From the NCBI GenBank assembly GCA_021648725.1, contig JAKISF010000009.1, positions 1 through 64,000 of the forward strand: 64,000 bases of DNA, written 5' to 3'. The notes below the pieces were generated by a model. It was not told the origin of the DNA and did no database searches. It saw nothing but the letters and a program-made list of their open reading frames with translations. A program made the position numbers and the translations under genes. This DNA comes from Bacteroidales bacterium (GTDB lineage Bacteria; Bacteroidota; Bacteroidia; Bacteroidales; JAADGE01). Below, in pieces: positions 54,161 through 63,454 of the stretch; within the stretch, counting starts at the first letter, position 1, and every line of letters begins with the position of its first letter.

Positions 54161-55735
54161 TTATTTTTTAGTTTCACTTTCAATAATATCAAAAGCTTGT
54201 TCGTAGCCTATTTTTTTTGCTATAATTTTTTTATCTTTATCTAATAAATAAAGAACCGGAGAAGATGTTATATCATAATTTTTTCTGAAAGAGTCAAAAG
54301 GATTCCAGGCATTTACCCAATCATTCAAATTATGTTTTTTAATGAACTCTAACCAATCTTTAATATCTTTTGTATGCTTTTTCCAGTCGGTTAAATCCTT
54401 TTGCATATACATTGCAATAACCTTAACATTTTTTTCTTTCATTCCTTTTTCAATATACATTTCATGAAACTTTGGGGTTTCTTCTCGGCAATGGCTACAG
54501 CTCGGTGTCCAAAACCAAATAATTGTATATTCTGCCGTAACATCTTTCAAAGCATAGGTTTCCTCAAACTTAGTCAAATAATCTTGCAATAACCCAACTT
54601 TTAAATTATACTTTATTATGCTGTCGGCTTCTGATTTTTCAATTTGCAAACCTTTGCTTTTATAATTTTCTTCTTCGTCCAATAAAGCATTAATTTTTAA
54701 AGTGTCAAAAGGAGCTAAGTTATAATTAATATTATATGCCTGATTTCCGATTAAACATTTCTTTTTATTTGCAATTTTATTTTTTAAATCGCTTATAAAT
54801 TTAGTATCACTCCATTCAGCTTCTTTTATGTAGTATTTTTCTGCAATATGAACATAAACGTTTTCTGCGGTCATAACTTGGCTCGAAGCATATTTATTAA
54901 ACAAATAAACCATCATAAATCTAAACAGTTCTTTGTTGGTTTTTGATTTTTCTATTAATATATCAACTTCGGGAATAAGAGTATCCGGATGTTGCATTAA
55001 AACTTTATCAATATATGTTTCAATTGTACTTTCATAAATTGGTGTACGCAATAAACCGGGGTCGGAAACATCAAAATTATCAAAATAGTGATGCCTGAAC
55101 CAAAAATATTGTTCTTTTTTATCTGTTATGGTTTTGGGAACTTCAGGGCGACGTGTTGCAATTAAAAATTTAATAAAAAACAAACCGGAGTTTTCCGAAA
55201 CAACTTTATTATGGTATTTATTCATATCTTCTCTTATTTGTTTCATCTGCCCGTCAATTTCTTTTACTTTATTTTTATCTGCTTTAAATTCTTCACGTTT
55301 TTTCATTAAATCTTCTTGCTCTTTACTTGCTTTACGCATATGTTTTTGGTAGTCCATAAAGATAAGGTTTTCCTCTGATTTCTTGAAACTTACTGTTTCT
55401 AAAAAGTTAGTTGTATCTGCAATAATTATAAAATCTTGGTCTTTATCTAATATAAAATCAAATTTGTTTTTATTAGGTAAAAATAAAAAGTACATTCCGG
55501 TCGGGTATGCTTCTTTTCCTTTAAACACACCAATTCCTTTTGTGTTTAATGTTATTGTATCATCCGGGATAAGTTGCTCATTAAAATAATGACCGATAAT
55601 CACATCTTGTTTTTTTAAATTCAGGATATTTACTTCAATATTATGTCCTTGCGAAAAACTAAAAAAAGAACCCGTAGCATAAATTAATGTCAATATTATT
55701 TTTTTCATCTTATTATTCATATTTAGATTTTTCAA
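54161..55735 (-). CDS. Exported thioredoxin-like protein (DUF4369/DUF5106 type)
   Basis: A 524-residue periplasmic protein. The start at 55735 gives a nine-residue lead before MKKIILTLIY; the signal peptide ends GSFFSFSQ, and an internal Met (tenth codon) may be the true start. An N-terminal beta domain (VNILNLKKQDVIIGHYF) resembles DUF4369, a long helical middle (about 115-330) contains a Lys/Glu coiled coil, and a thioredoxin domain lies at about 390-524 with the redox motif WTPSCSHCREETPKF. It likely reduces or rearranges periplasmic disulfides. It is upstream of and divergent from trkA. Confidence 0.83.
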   Translation of the reverse strand: MKNLNMNNKMKKIILTLIYATGSFFSFSQGHNIEVNILNLKKQDVIIGHYFNEQLIPDDTITLNTKGIGVFKGKEAYPTGMYFLFLPNKNKFDFILDKDQDFIIIADTTNFLETVSFKKSEENLIFMDYQKHMRKASKEQEDLMKKREEFKADKNKVKEIDGQMKQIREDMNKYHNKVVSENSGLFFIKFLIATRRPEVPKTITDKKEQYFWFRHHYFDNFDVSDPGLLRTPIYESTIETYIDKVLMQHPDTLIPEVDILIEKSKTNKELFRFMMVYLFNKYASSQVMTAENVYVHIAEKYYIKEAEWSDTKFISDLKNKIANKKKCLIGNQAYNINYNLAPFDTLKINALLDEEENYKSKGLQIEKSEADSIIKYNLKVGLLQDYLTKFEETYALKDVTAEYTIIWFWTPSCSHCREETPKFHEMYIEKGMKEKNVKVIAMYMQKDLTDWKKHTKDIKDWLEFIKKHNLNDWVNAWNPFDSFRKNYDITSSPVLYLLDKDKKIIAKKIGYEQAFDIIESETKK

Positions 55736-55806
55736 TTAAACGTCGTAAAATTAAAAATAATATAGTTTTCTTTAAGAAAACATAATTAATATTTGATACA
55801 TTATTA

Positions 55807-55814
55807 TAATTTTG
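55807..55814 (+). promoter_or_regulatory. -7 box for trkA
   Basis: TAATTTTG matches TAnnTTTG, 52 bases before the ATG at 55867. The nearest upstream TTTG (55792-55795) is only 11 bases away, too close for a -33 element. Confidence 0.45.
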
Positions 55815-55866
55815 TCGGTTCAAAGACTTAAAAACTCACATATTAGTTGCACAAAAAATCTTTTTT

Positions 55867-57204
55867 ATGAAAGTAATCATAGCAGGTGCAGGAGAAGCAG
55901 GAACACATTTAGCAAGTCTATTATATAAAGCAAAAAAAGACATTGTTATTCTGGATACGGATAATGAGCGTCTTGAATACCTTGATTCTCATTACGATTT
56001 CTTAACACAAAAAGGCTCTGCAACCTCAATAAATGATTTAAAAAAAGCCGGAATTCCTGATGCAGATTTATATATTGCCTTAACTCAAGCAGAAGAAACA
56101 AATATTACATCATGTATTTTAGCAAAAAAGTTAGGAGCAAAAAAAGTAATTGCCCGTGTTGATAATATTGAATATTTGGAAGGTGAAAATGAGGAATTTT
56201 TTAAAGAGTTAGGAATTGACTCATTAATTTATCCCGAAATTTTAGCAAGTAAAGAAATCCTTAATTTGCTGAACAGTACCGGAGCAAATAAAACCTTCTC
56301 ATTTGCAAAAGGGAAACTGCAACTTTTTGTTATTACAATTAAAAAAGATGCTCCCATTATATACAAAACCCTTCAAGAAGTTACAAAAGAAGCCGGTGAT
56401 TTAAATTTCAGAGCCGTTGCAATAACCCGAAAAGATAAAACTATAATACCGAAAGGGTTTAATGCTTTTCATGAAGGCGATAAGTTTTATGTAATTTGCA
56501 AAGAAGAAGGAATTGAAAAACTAATGAAGTTGTCGGGCAAAAAGCATTTTAAAGTCGAAAATGTTATGATTATGGGCGGAAGCAGAATCGGCATTAAAAC
56601 AGCTTTACAATGTGAAAAAAAATGCCACGTTAAACTTTTAGAAAGAAACAGAGAAAAGTGTGAAAAATTAAGTGAAAAGTTAGAAAATACATTAGTTATT
56701 CACAGCGACGGAAGAGATACAGAGCTTTTAAAAGAAGAAGGAATATCAGGCACAGATGTTTTTATTGCGGTTACCGGAGATTCCGAAACGAATATTTTAG
56801 CTTGTTTGCATGCAAAAAAACTAGGAGTAACAAAAACAATTGCCGAAATTGAAAATATGGACTATCTGCAACTTGCAGAGCAAATGGGCATCGAAAGCGT
56901 TATAAATAAAAAAACTATTGCAGCAGGTCATATATATTCTCATATTATGTCTGAGCAGGTTTCTTCCGTTCGATGTTTACTCGGCAGCGATGCTGAAATT
57001 TTAGAGTTTACAGTTCCTGACAATGCAAAAATTACAAAAAAGAAATTAAAAGATACAAAATTTCCTAAAAAAGCAATTATAGGAGGTGTAATAAGAGAGG
57101 AGGAAGTGTTTATTGCAACAGGTTCAACTCAGATATTACCGGACGATAAGGTTGTTTTATTTGCATTACCGGAAGCTATTGATAAAGTCAGTAAGTTCTT
57201 CTAA
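55867..57204 (+). CDS. trkA: Trk potassium uptake regulator TrkA
   Basis: A 445-residue cytoplasmic protein with two RCK_N/RCK_C halves. The first NAD-binding loop is IIAGAGEAGTHLASLL (residues 4-19), the second MIMGGSRIGIKTA (about 236-248). ATP or NAD(H) binding gates the TrkH-type channel for potassium uptake. No trkH gene is next to it in this window. The stop overlaps the threonine synthase stop by four bases. Confidence 0.95.
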   Translation: MKVIIAGAGEAGTHLASLLYKAKKDIVILDTDNERLEYLDSHYDFLTQKGSATSINDLKKAGIPDADLYIALTQAEETNITSCILAKKLGAKKVIARVDNIEYLEGENEEFFKELGIDSLIYPEILASKEILNLLNSTGANKTFSFAKGKLQLFVITIKKDAPIIYKTLQEVTKEAGDLNFRAVAITRKDKTIIPKGFNAFHEGDKFYVICKEEGIEKLMKLSGKKHFKVENVMIMGGSRIGIKTALQCEKKCHVKLLERNREKCEKLSEKLENTLVIHSDGRDTELLKEEGISGTDVFIAVTGDSETNILACLHAKKLGVTKTIAEIENMDYLQLAEQMGIESVINKKTIAAGHIYSHIMSEQVSSVRCLLGSDAEILEFTVPDNAKITKKKLKDTKFPKKAIIGGVIREEEVFIATGSTQILPDDKVVLFALPEAIDKVSKFF

Positions 57205-58520
57205 TACGTCTCAAAGGGTTCCCAAACTTGCTTTTTATAATCATCTCTATTGAAACGTTTTGCATCATCAGAAGTTTTAATATTTTCAGTTGTGTATGAA
57301 ACTTCTTTTAAGAAATCTGTTGCACGATTTGCACTTTCACCCATGTTTATAAAAACTGATTCTCCGTCTTTTATTAATCCACGTTTTAAAGCTTCAAAAA
57401 AACCTAAAACGCCGGCTGCTGATGCAGGTCCTATTTTTATAACGCGCTCAAAACCGACTAAACGAGCTAAAGGCACAGCTAATTCTTCATTAACGGGAAA
57501 AATTTCTCCTCCGCTTTTCTTAACCAAAGGTCCCATTAAGGGATACATACCGGGGTTACCGGTTGCAATGGTAGGAATTAATGTTTTAGGATTTTCATAA
57601 ACAGGATAATCTTTTTCCCAACCTTCAGGATATTTTTTTTCTTTTGCGTCTTTCCAAGCAGCAGCCATCGGCGCACAAAGATGCCCTTGTGACAATAAAA
57701 ATCTCGGTAATTTTCCGAAAATGTTTAGTTCTTCAAAGTCATTATATGCTTTTTCAACCGCAAAAGGTCCCGTTCCGCCGCTTAATGCTTGGATGTAAAC
57801 GTCAGGTGTTTTACCCGTTACTCGCATCATTTCAAATACTTGTGTTTTTTTAGCTTCTAAACGTAAAGGGTCTAAATTTCCGCCGGTAATTAATAAACCG
57901 TGTTTCTTTGCATATTCTGCTGCTACTTTTTTAGCATAAGCATAGTCGCCTTTTACTCGAAATAGCTTTTGACCGTAAGTTCCGATATGTGCTTCGCTGT
58001 CGGGTAAAGAATCCTCAGGAACAAATACCGAACATGAAACTCCTGCTTTTGCTAAATAATGTGCAAATGCACTTGCCGTGTTTCCGGTGCTTACAACCAC
58101 ATATTCTTTAATACCTTGCTCTTTAAGAACTGATGCAGCAACCGCACCGCCTTTGTCTTTAAATGTTCCTGTTGCAAAACTTTTATCGTTTCTGTTAATG
58201 TAAACTTCAAGATTTAAATTGTACTTTCTTTTGGCATAATCTTCAAAAAAGTCCCAACGTTCAATCGGAGCAACCCCTTCACCTTCTGTTACAATATTTT
58301 CTTTGTTTTCAAGCGGTAAGAAATCGAAATAATGCCAAAGACTTTCAGGTTTTGCATCTTTACTGATAAGTTCTAAAAGTTTTTTCTTATCTGTATTATA
58401 AACTGTATTGATTTTATTATCCCCACATTTCGGGCATTTTTGTCCGTGTGAAAACCATTCTTTAAAGCCGTTTATTCTATGTCCGCATGTGCGACATTTG
58501 AAGTGGAATTTTTTGTTCAT
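57201..58520 (-). CDS. thrC: Threonine synthase
   Basis: A 439-residue PLP enzyme converting O-phosphohomoserine to threonine. An N-terminal zinc ribbon (Cys9, Cys12, Cys29, Cys32) precedes the fold type II core. PLP lysine is Lys121 in ATGTFKDKGG, where the usual FKDRG has Lys for Arg, and VVVSTGNTASAFAHY is the Asn-containing loop. ALSGGTGPFAVEKA binds the phosphate. The zinc ribbon and changed FKDKGG suggest a thrC-like paralogue could have another substrate, but threonine synthase remains the best call. Confidence 0.85.
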   Translation of the reverse strand: MNKKFHFKCRTCGHRINGFKEWFSHGQKCPKCGDNKINTVYNTDKKKLLELISKDAKPESLWHYFDFLPLENKENIVTEGEGVAPIERWDFFEDYAKRKYNLNLEVYINRNDKSFATGTFKDKGGAVAASVLKEQGIKEYVVVSTGNTASAFAHYLAKAGVSCSVFVPEDSLPDSEAHIGTYGQKLFRVKGDYAYAKKVAAEYAKKHGLLITGGNLDPLRLEAKKTQVFEMMRVTGKTPDVYIQALSGGTGPFAVEKAYNDFEELNIFGKLPRFLLSQGHLCAPMAAAWKDAKEKKYPEGWEKDYPVYENPKTLIPTIATGNPGMYPLMGPLVKKSGGEIFPVNEELAVPLARLVGFERVIKIGPASAAGVLGFFEALKRGLIKDGESVFINMGESANRATDFLKEVSYTTENIKTSDDAKRFNRDDYKKQVWEPFETY

Positions 58521-58632
58521 TTTATATTTGTTTTTTTGTTTATCTGCAAAGTTATTATTTTCAGAGTTATTCCAAAGGTTTTATTGAACACTGATTATTT
58601 CAACTTTGCTCAATATAAATTCAAAAATCACA

Positions 58633-59439
58633 CTACCTTTTGACAATAAAATACGGATTTAAAAGATTCTCTTTATTATAAGCCAGCGGACTTCCGTCAA
58701 TTTGTGTAAGTGTTGCTCCCGATGCGTTTAAAATGGCATGACTTGCAGCTGTATCCCACTCCATTGTAGGGCCGAAACGCGGATAAATATCGGCTTTGCC
58801 TTCTGCAATCATACATTGTTTTAAGGAACTTCCGACCGGCATCATCTCAATTTCTCCGTGTTCTTTTTTAAGTTCTTTTATGTATTCAACTGTCTCATCT
58901 GATAAATGAGAACGACTGCTGACAACTGTATAAGGTTTGTCTACTGAAGGAAGCGGTAATTTTACAGCATCAAAAGATAATATTGAGAAGTTTTCTTTTT
59001 TGAAACCGGCTAAATCAATGTCTTCAATTTTAAAGGCTCCGGTTTCATTATCACCAAAATAAAGTGCTTTTGTAACAGGCACATAAATAATTCCCATAAT
59101 AGGATTTTGTCCTTTTATTAAAGCAATGTTTACGGTAAACTCTCCGTTTCGTTTAATGAATTCTTTTGTGCCGTCAAGCGGATCGACCAACCAAAAATAA
59201 TCCCATTTTTTCCTTTCTTCATATGGTAAATGCTTTCCTTCTTCACTTAAAACGGGTATATTCGTTTCTTTTAAAAATTCAAGAATTTTAAGGTCGGCAT
59301 TTCTGTCTGCTTTTGTTAAGGGTGATTTATCTTTTTTTGATTCAATTTGAAAATCATCGCTGTCATAGACATCCATAATTTCTTGTCCGGCATGAATTGA
59401 CGCTTCAATTGCAATTTTTAAAAAATTGTTTAAATTCAT
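58633..59439 (-). CDS. cysQ: 3'(2'),5'-bisphosphate nucleotidase CysQ
   Basis: A 268-residue inositol-monophosphatase-family enzyme that removes the 3' phosphate from PAP and PAPS, the by-products of sulfate activation. The metal-binding motifs are LSEEGKHL, WLVDPLDGTKEFI and MEWDTAASHAIL. The ATG lies one base before the stop of the dehydrogenase gene, so the two are coupled. Its position after cysDN and the SLC13 permease fits sulfate activation. Confidence 0.93.
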   Translation of the reverse strand: MNLNNFLKIAIEASIHAGQEIMDVYDSDDFQIESKKDKSPLTKADRNADLKILEFLKETNIPVLSEEGKHLPYEERKKWDYFWLVDPLDGTKEFIKRNGEFTVNIALIKGQNPIMGIIYVPVTKALYFGDNETGAFKIEDIDLAGFKKENFSILSFDAVKLPLPSVDKPYTVVSSRSHLSDETVEYIKELKKEHGEIEMMPVGSSLKQCMIAEGKADIYPRFGPTMEWDTAASHAILNASGATLTQIDGSPLAYNKENLLNPYFIVKR

Positions 59440-59440
59440 T

Positions 59441-60196
59441 TTATATTCTGTGTGTATGTGAAGAATTTGCCTGGTCAGTCGGCATAATTAACATATCATT
59501 TATGGTTACGTGCTTAGGTCTGGTAACTGCAAATTCAACTGCATCTGCAATATCTTGTGCGTATAAAGGTGTTAAGCCGTCATAAACTGTGCTTGCTGCT
59601 TGTTTACTACCCAGTCTGACTTCCGAAAATTCGGTATCAACCATTCCGGGGCTAATTGAGGTTACTCTTATTCCGTGTGGTAACATATCAATTCGCATGG
59701 CTTTTGTAATAGAATCTACGGCATGTTTTGTTGCACAATATACATTGCCCTTAAAGTAAGTTTCCTTACCTGCAATTGAACTTATATTAACAATATGCCC
59801 GTATTTTCTTTCGACCATTCCGGGCATAATTGCACGAGAAATATAAAGCAAACCCTTAACGTTTGTATCAATCATTTTTTCCCAATCATCAATATCGCCT
59901 TCGTGTATAAAATCTAAACCTGATGCTAAACCGGCATTATTAACAAGAATATCAATATTTTGCCATTCAGAGGGCAAGTTCTCAATTTGTTTTTTAGTTT
60001 CTTCTCTGTTTCTGATATCAAAATTTAAAGAACGGACTTTTGTATTGAATTGTGTTTTTAATTCTTCTGAAAGTTTATTTAAGCGTTCTTCTCTTCTGCC
60101 TGTTATAATTATGTTATAATTAAGCTTTGCAAGCATTATTGCCGTTGCTTTACCGATACCGGAAGTTGCTCCGGTTATGAGTGCTGTTTTATTCAT
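59441..60196 (-). CDS. Short-chain dehydrogenase/reductase, YdfG-like
   Basis: A 251-residue oxidoreductase. The NADP loop is TGATSGIGKA (residues 8-17), NNAG at about 86-89, and the catalytic triad Ser-Tyr-Lys in NISSIAGKE and VYCATKHAVD. It resembles YdfG, a 3-hydroxy acid dehydrogenase of broad range. It lies between the permease (one base) and cysQ (one base), but its tie to sulfur metabolism is unknown. Confidence 0.9.
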   Translation of the reverse strand: MNKTALITGATSGIGKATAIMLAKLNYNIIITGRREERLNKLSEELKTQFNTKVRSLNFDIRNREETKKQIENLPSEWQNIDILVNNAGLASGLDFIHEGDIDDWEKMIDTNVKGLLYISRAIMPGMVERKYGHIVNISSIAGKETYFKGNVYCATKHAVDSITKAMRIDMLPHGIRVTSISPGMVDTEFSEVRLGSKQAASTVYDGLTPLYAQDIADAVEFAVTRPKHVTINDMLIMPTDQANSSHTHRI

Positions 60197-60197
60197 A

Positions 60198-61973
60198 TTA
60201 AAAATACATTAAACTTAAAATTGTAATTGTAACTATCATATACAGTAATGTTAAAGGAGCGCCAATTTTAAAAAAATCTTTGAATTTATATCCTCCCGGA
60301 CCGTATATCATTAAATTTGTTTGATAACCTATCGGTGTCATAAAATTTGCGGCGGCAGCATAAGCAACAACAAGAATAAACGGCATCACATCAGCATTTA
60401 ATTCTAAAGCCAAGCTTAAAGACACAGGGAAAATTACTGCAACTGCAGCTTTGTTAGTAATATAAGCTGCAAGTATAGTGGTTATAAAATATATTCCGGT
60501 TAAAATACCAATTTTTCCGAATGGTCTGAAAACAGAAATAATCCCGTCTGAAAATAATTCTGCAACACCTGATTTCATCATTGCCATACCTAATGCCAAA
60601 GACAATGCTATCACAATAACCAGCTCATAATCAATGCTTTTTTCAAGATCTTTCGGTTTTGTAACTCCCATTACAACTAATCCGGTAATAAGAACAAGAA
60701 GTCCGTTAAAGAACTTTATTAAGCCGAATGCCGATAAGAAAATGACTAAAAATGTTCCTCCGACTAAAAATACAGTTCGGGGAATTCCCAACCGCCTTAT
60801 TTCTTTAACTCTTGAAATTAGAATAAAATCGGATGTATCTTTTAAACGAGCTTCAAAATAAGTTCCGGCAAGAAGTAAAACTGAATCGCCTGCTCTTAAT
60901 TCTTCCGAACCGAGTTTTCCGGCAACTGTTTCTCCGTCACGATTTATCGCAATTGCAGTTGCATCATATTTTGCTCTGAAATTAACTTCTTTAAGTGTTT
61001 TTCCTTTCAAAGTTGAATTATGTGAAATTACAATTTCAATAACTTCCGTATTCTTCTTTCGCGAAAACATACCGACTGACGGTATCTCAATCCCTTTTTT
61101 AGATTTTACAAAATCAGCAACTGCTTCCGTTGTTCCTGTAAACAAAAGAATATCTTCTTCAAGTAAAATTGTATCATGCGGAACAGCAGTTATTCTGATA
61201 TCATCTCTTAAAATTTCAAATAAAAATAAACCTTCTAAGTCTCTTAAACCTGCTTCATTAATTGTTTTACCAATTAGTGAGCTGTTAGTTTTAATTCTTC
61301 CCTCAACTATATAATTTCTGGTAATAGAAGGCAGCTTATCAATTACATTTTCATGATCTGGCAACATTTTTTGTCCGAAAAATAAAATATATGCTATCCC
61401 GATTACAACCATCGGTAATCCGACTGCTGCAAAATCAAAAATACCTAATTCCGGTAAATTAGGAATGATTTTCTGATCTGTAACTAAGCCATTTACGATA
61501 AGGTTTGTTGAAGTTCCTATTAAGGTTGCACACCCGCCTAATATAGCAGCAAATGATAGGGGTATTAATAGTTTTGAAACCGGAGCTTTAAATCGTTGAG
61601 CACTGTTATGAACATAAGGCATCATAAGAGCAACCAAAGGAGTATTATTCAGAAAAGCAGATAAGGGGGCAACAATTAACATCATTCTTGCAGAAAAGTT
61701 TCTGACTGATTTTGATTTTTTGAAGATAAAATCGAAAAAAATATCCAAAACCGAAGTTCTTCTGTAAATATCACCTAACAAAAGGAGCATAACAATAACT
61801 GCAACTTGCTCGTTTGCAAAGCCTTCTAATATTTCAGACGGTTCAAGAACATGAGTAATCCCGAGTACTATTACTGCAATAATAAATGTCATTGCAGGAC
61901 CTACAATTTCCTTATATAAGGATATCATAAGAAAAACAAGAACAATTATAACAACTATTGCATCAAATGACAT
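60198..61973 (-). CDS. SLC13/DASS-type permease with two RCK_C domains
   Basis: A 591-residue inner-membrane transporter of the divalent anion family. Helices flank conserved blocks: SAFLNNTPLVALMMPYVH (with the SNT anion motif), GGCATLIGTSTNLIVNGL, and in the C-terminal half FITTILAAYITNKAAVAVIFPV and NFMTPIGYQTNLM. Two TrkA_C-like domains lie in the central loop (about residues 215-385). The position after cysD and cysN makes sulfate the likely substrate (inference). It is the first gene after the gap at 61974-62140. Confidence 0.9.
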   Translation of the reverse strand: MSFDAIVVIIVLVFLMISLYKEIVGPAMTFIIAVIVLGITHVLEPSEILEGFANEQVAVIVMLLLLGDIYRRTSVLDIFFDFIFKKSKSVRNFSARMMLIVAPLSAFLNNTPLVALMMPYVHNSAQRFKAPVSKLLIPLSFAAILGGCATLIGTSTNLIVNGLVTDQKIIPNLPELGIFDFAAVGLPMVVIGIAYILFFGQKMLPDHENVIDKLPSITRNYIVEGRIKTNSSLIGKTINEAGLRDLEGLFLFEILRDDIRITAVPHDTILLEEDILLFTGTTEAVADFVKSKKGIEIPSVGMFSRKKNTEVIEIVISHNSTLKGKTLKEVNFRAKYDATAIAINRDGETVAGKLGSEELRAGDSVLLLAGTYFEARLKDTSDFILISRVKEIRRLGIPRTVFLVGGTFLVIFLSAFGLIKFFNGLLVLITGLVVMGVTKPKDLEKSIDYELVIVIALSLALGMAMMKSGVAELFSDGIISVFRPFGKIGILTGIYFITTILAAYITNKAAVAVIFPVSLSLALELNADVMPFILVVAYAAAANFMTPIGYQTNLMIYGPGGYKFKDFFKIGAPLTLLYMIVTITILSLMYF

Positions 61974-62004
61974 TGATAGTAATATTTCTTCAATAAGAAA
62001 ATAC

Positions 62005-62044
62005 TAAAAGTTGAAACTTTATTAATATTTTGTTTCAACTTTTA
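62005..62044 (-). terminator. Perfect 13-bp hairpin between cysN and the permease
   Basis: TAAAAGTTGAAAC (62005-62017) pairs perfectly with GTTTCAACTTTTA (62032-62044) around a 14-base loop. On the minus strand the stem runs into TTTTAGTATTTT, a terminator-like tail. It either ends the cysDN message or sits in the permease leader. Confidence 0.6.
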
Positions 62045-62074
62045 TATAATTTATGTCAAATTTAATTATTTTTT

Positions 62075-62117
62075 GTTAAAACTTTATTTTTTCGAGCCCT
62101 ATTAAAAAAGTTTTAAC
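62075..62117. terminator. Second hairpin after cysN
   Basis: GTTAAAACTTT (62075-62085) pairs perfectly with AAAGTTTTAAC (62107-62117). A T-run follows on the plus strand (62119-62125), while all nearby genes are on the minus strand, so it may stabilise the cysN 3' end or stop antisense transcription. Confidence 0.5.
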
Positions 62118-62140
62118 ATTTTTTTAGATATAGTACAAAT

Positions 62141-63436
62141 TTAAATTCTTTCAACAATCATTCCTGCACCTACGGTTTCATTTGTAACTTCATCAACAAG
62201 AACAAAACTTCCCGTAAATCTGTTTTTTCTGTATGAATCAAAAAACAAAGGCTTTGTTGTTCTTAAATGGATACGTGCTATATCGTTCATCTTTATTTCT
62301 TTATCCTCATAATTTCTGTCAAGAGAATTAATGTCCATTTTAAAACGGACTTCTTTAATCATACATCTTACTTCATTTGTTGTATGTTTCAGTGCATATT
62401 TCCCCCCTATTCGTAACGGACGTTCATTAAACCAAGATATCATTGCAGTAATATCCTGACTTTGTTGCGGAATATTATTTGATTTTACAATCATATCTCC
62501 TCTGCTTACGTCAATATCATCTTCTATTGTAATAGAAACTGATTGGGGTGCAAAAGCTGTTTTTAAACTTTCGTTTAATGTATCAATGGATTTTATTTTT
62601 GATTCAAAACCGGAGGGTAAAACCTTAACTTTATCTCCTACGCTAAATATTCCTCCGTCAATTCTTCCTCCGTAGCCTCTGTAATCGTGATATCCATCGC
62701 TTTGAGGTCTGATTACGTATTGAACAGGGAAACGTGCATCTACATGGTTATGGTCACCTGAAATATAGACGTTCTCTAATAAATGAAGAAGTGTAGAGCC
62801 TTCATACCAATCCATTTTTTCTGAACGATCAACAACATTGTCACCATGTAAAGCACTTATAGGTATAAAATCAATATCTTTTATATCTAACTTAGGAGCA
62901 AAACTCATAAATTGCTTCTTAATTTTAGTATATGCTTTTTCATCATAATCAACTAAATCCATTTTATTGATACACACTACAATATGAGGTATCTGTAAAA
63001 GAGATGCGATATAAGAATGACGTAGAGTTTGTTCAATTACACCGTGACGTGCATCAATTAAAATAATTGCAAGATTTGCAGTTGATGCTCCTGTTACCAT
63101 ATTTCTGGTGTATTGAATGTGTCCGGGTGTATCTGCAATAATGAACTTTCTTTTTGGTGTTGCAAAATAGCGGTATGCTACGTCAATTGTAATACCTTGT
63201 TCTCTTTCTGCACGCAAACCGTCAGTAAGCAGTGCTAAGTCTGCTTCTCCGTTTCCTTTGTTCTTACTTGCTTTTTCAAGAGCCTCAATTTGATCCTGAA
63301 ATATTGATTTACTGTCGTATAAAAGACGACCAATTAATGTACTTTTCCCGTCGTCAACGCTTCCTGCCGTTGTAAACCGAAGAAGTTCCATGTCAAGATA
63401 TCCGTTGGTACTGTTATTTATATTATCTTTTACCAT
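62141..63436 (-). CDS. cysN: Sulfate adenylyltransferase subunit 1, GTPase
   Basis: A 431-residue GTPase that drives ATP sulfurylase. The P-loop is GSVDDGKST (25-33), DTPGH at about 98-102, and NKMD near 153; EF-Tu-like barrels follow. It lacks the fused APS-kinase domain of NodQ-type proteins, and no cysC is seen. It follows cysD by 18 bp; together they make adenosine 5'-phosphosulfate from sulfate and ATP. Confidence 0.97.
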   Translation of the reverse strand: MVKDNINNSTNGYLDMELLRFTTAGSVDDGKSTLIGRLLYDSKSIFQDQIEALEKASKNKGNGEADLALLTDGLRAEREQGITIDVAYRYFATPKRKFIIADTPGHIQYTRNMVTGASTANLAIILIDARHGVIEQTLRHSYIASLLQIPHIVVCINKMDLVDYDEKAYTKIKKQFMSFAPKLDIKDIDFIPISALHGDNVVDRSEKMDWYEGSTLLHLLENVYISGDHNHVDARFPVQYVIRPQSDGYHDYRGYGGRIDGGIFSVGDKVKVLPSGFESKIKSIDTLNESLKTAFAPQSVSITIEDDIDVSRGDMIVKSNNIPQQSQDITAMISWFNERPLRIGGKYALKHTTNEVRCMIKEVRFKMDINSLDRNYEDKEIKMNDIARIHLRTTKPLFFDSYRKNRFTGSFVLVDEVTNETVGAGMIVERI

Positions 63437-63454
63437 GTTTTTGTTTTTCCTGAA

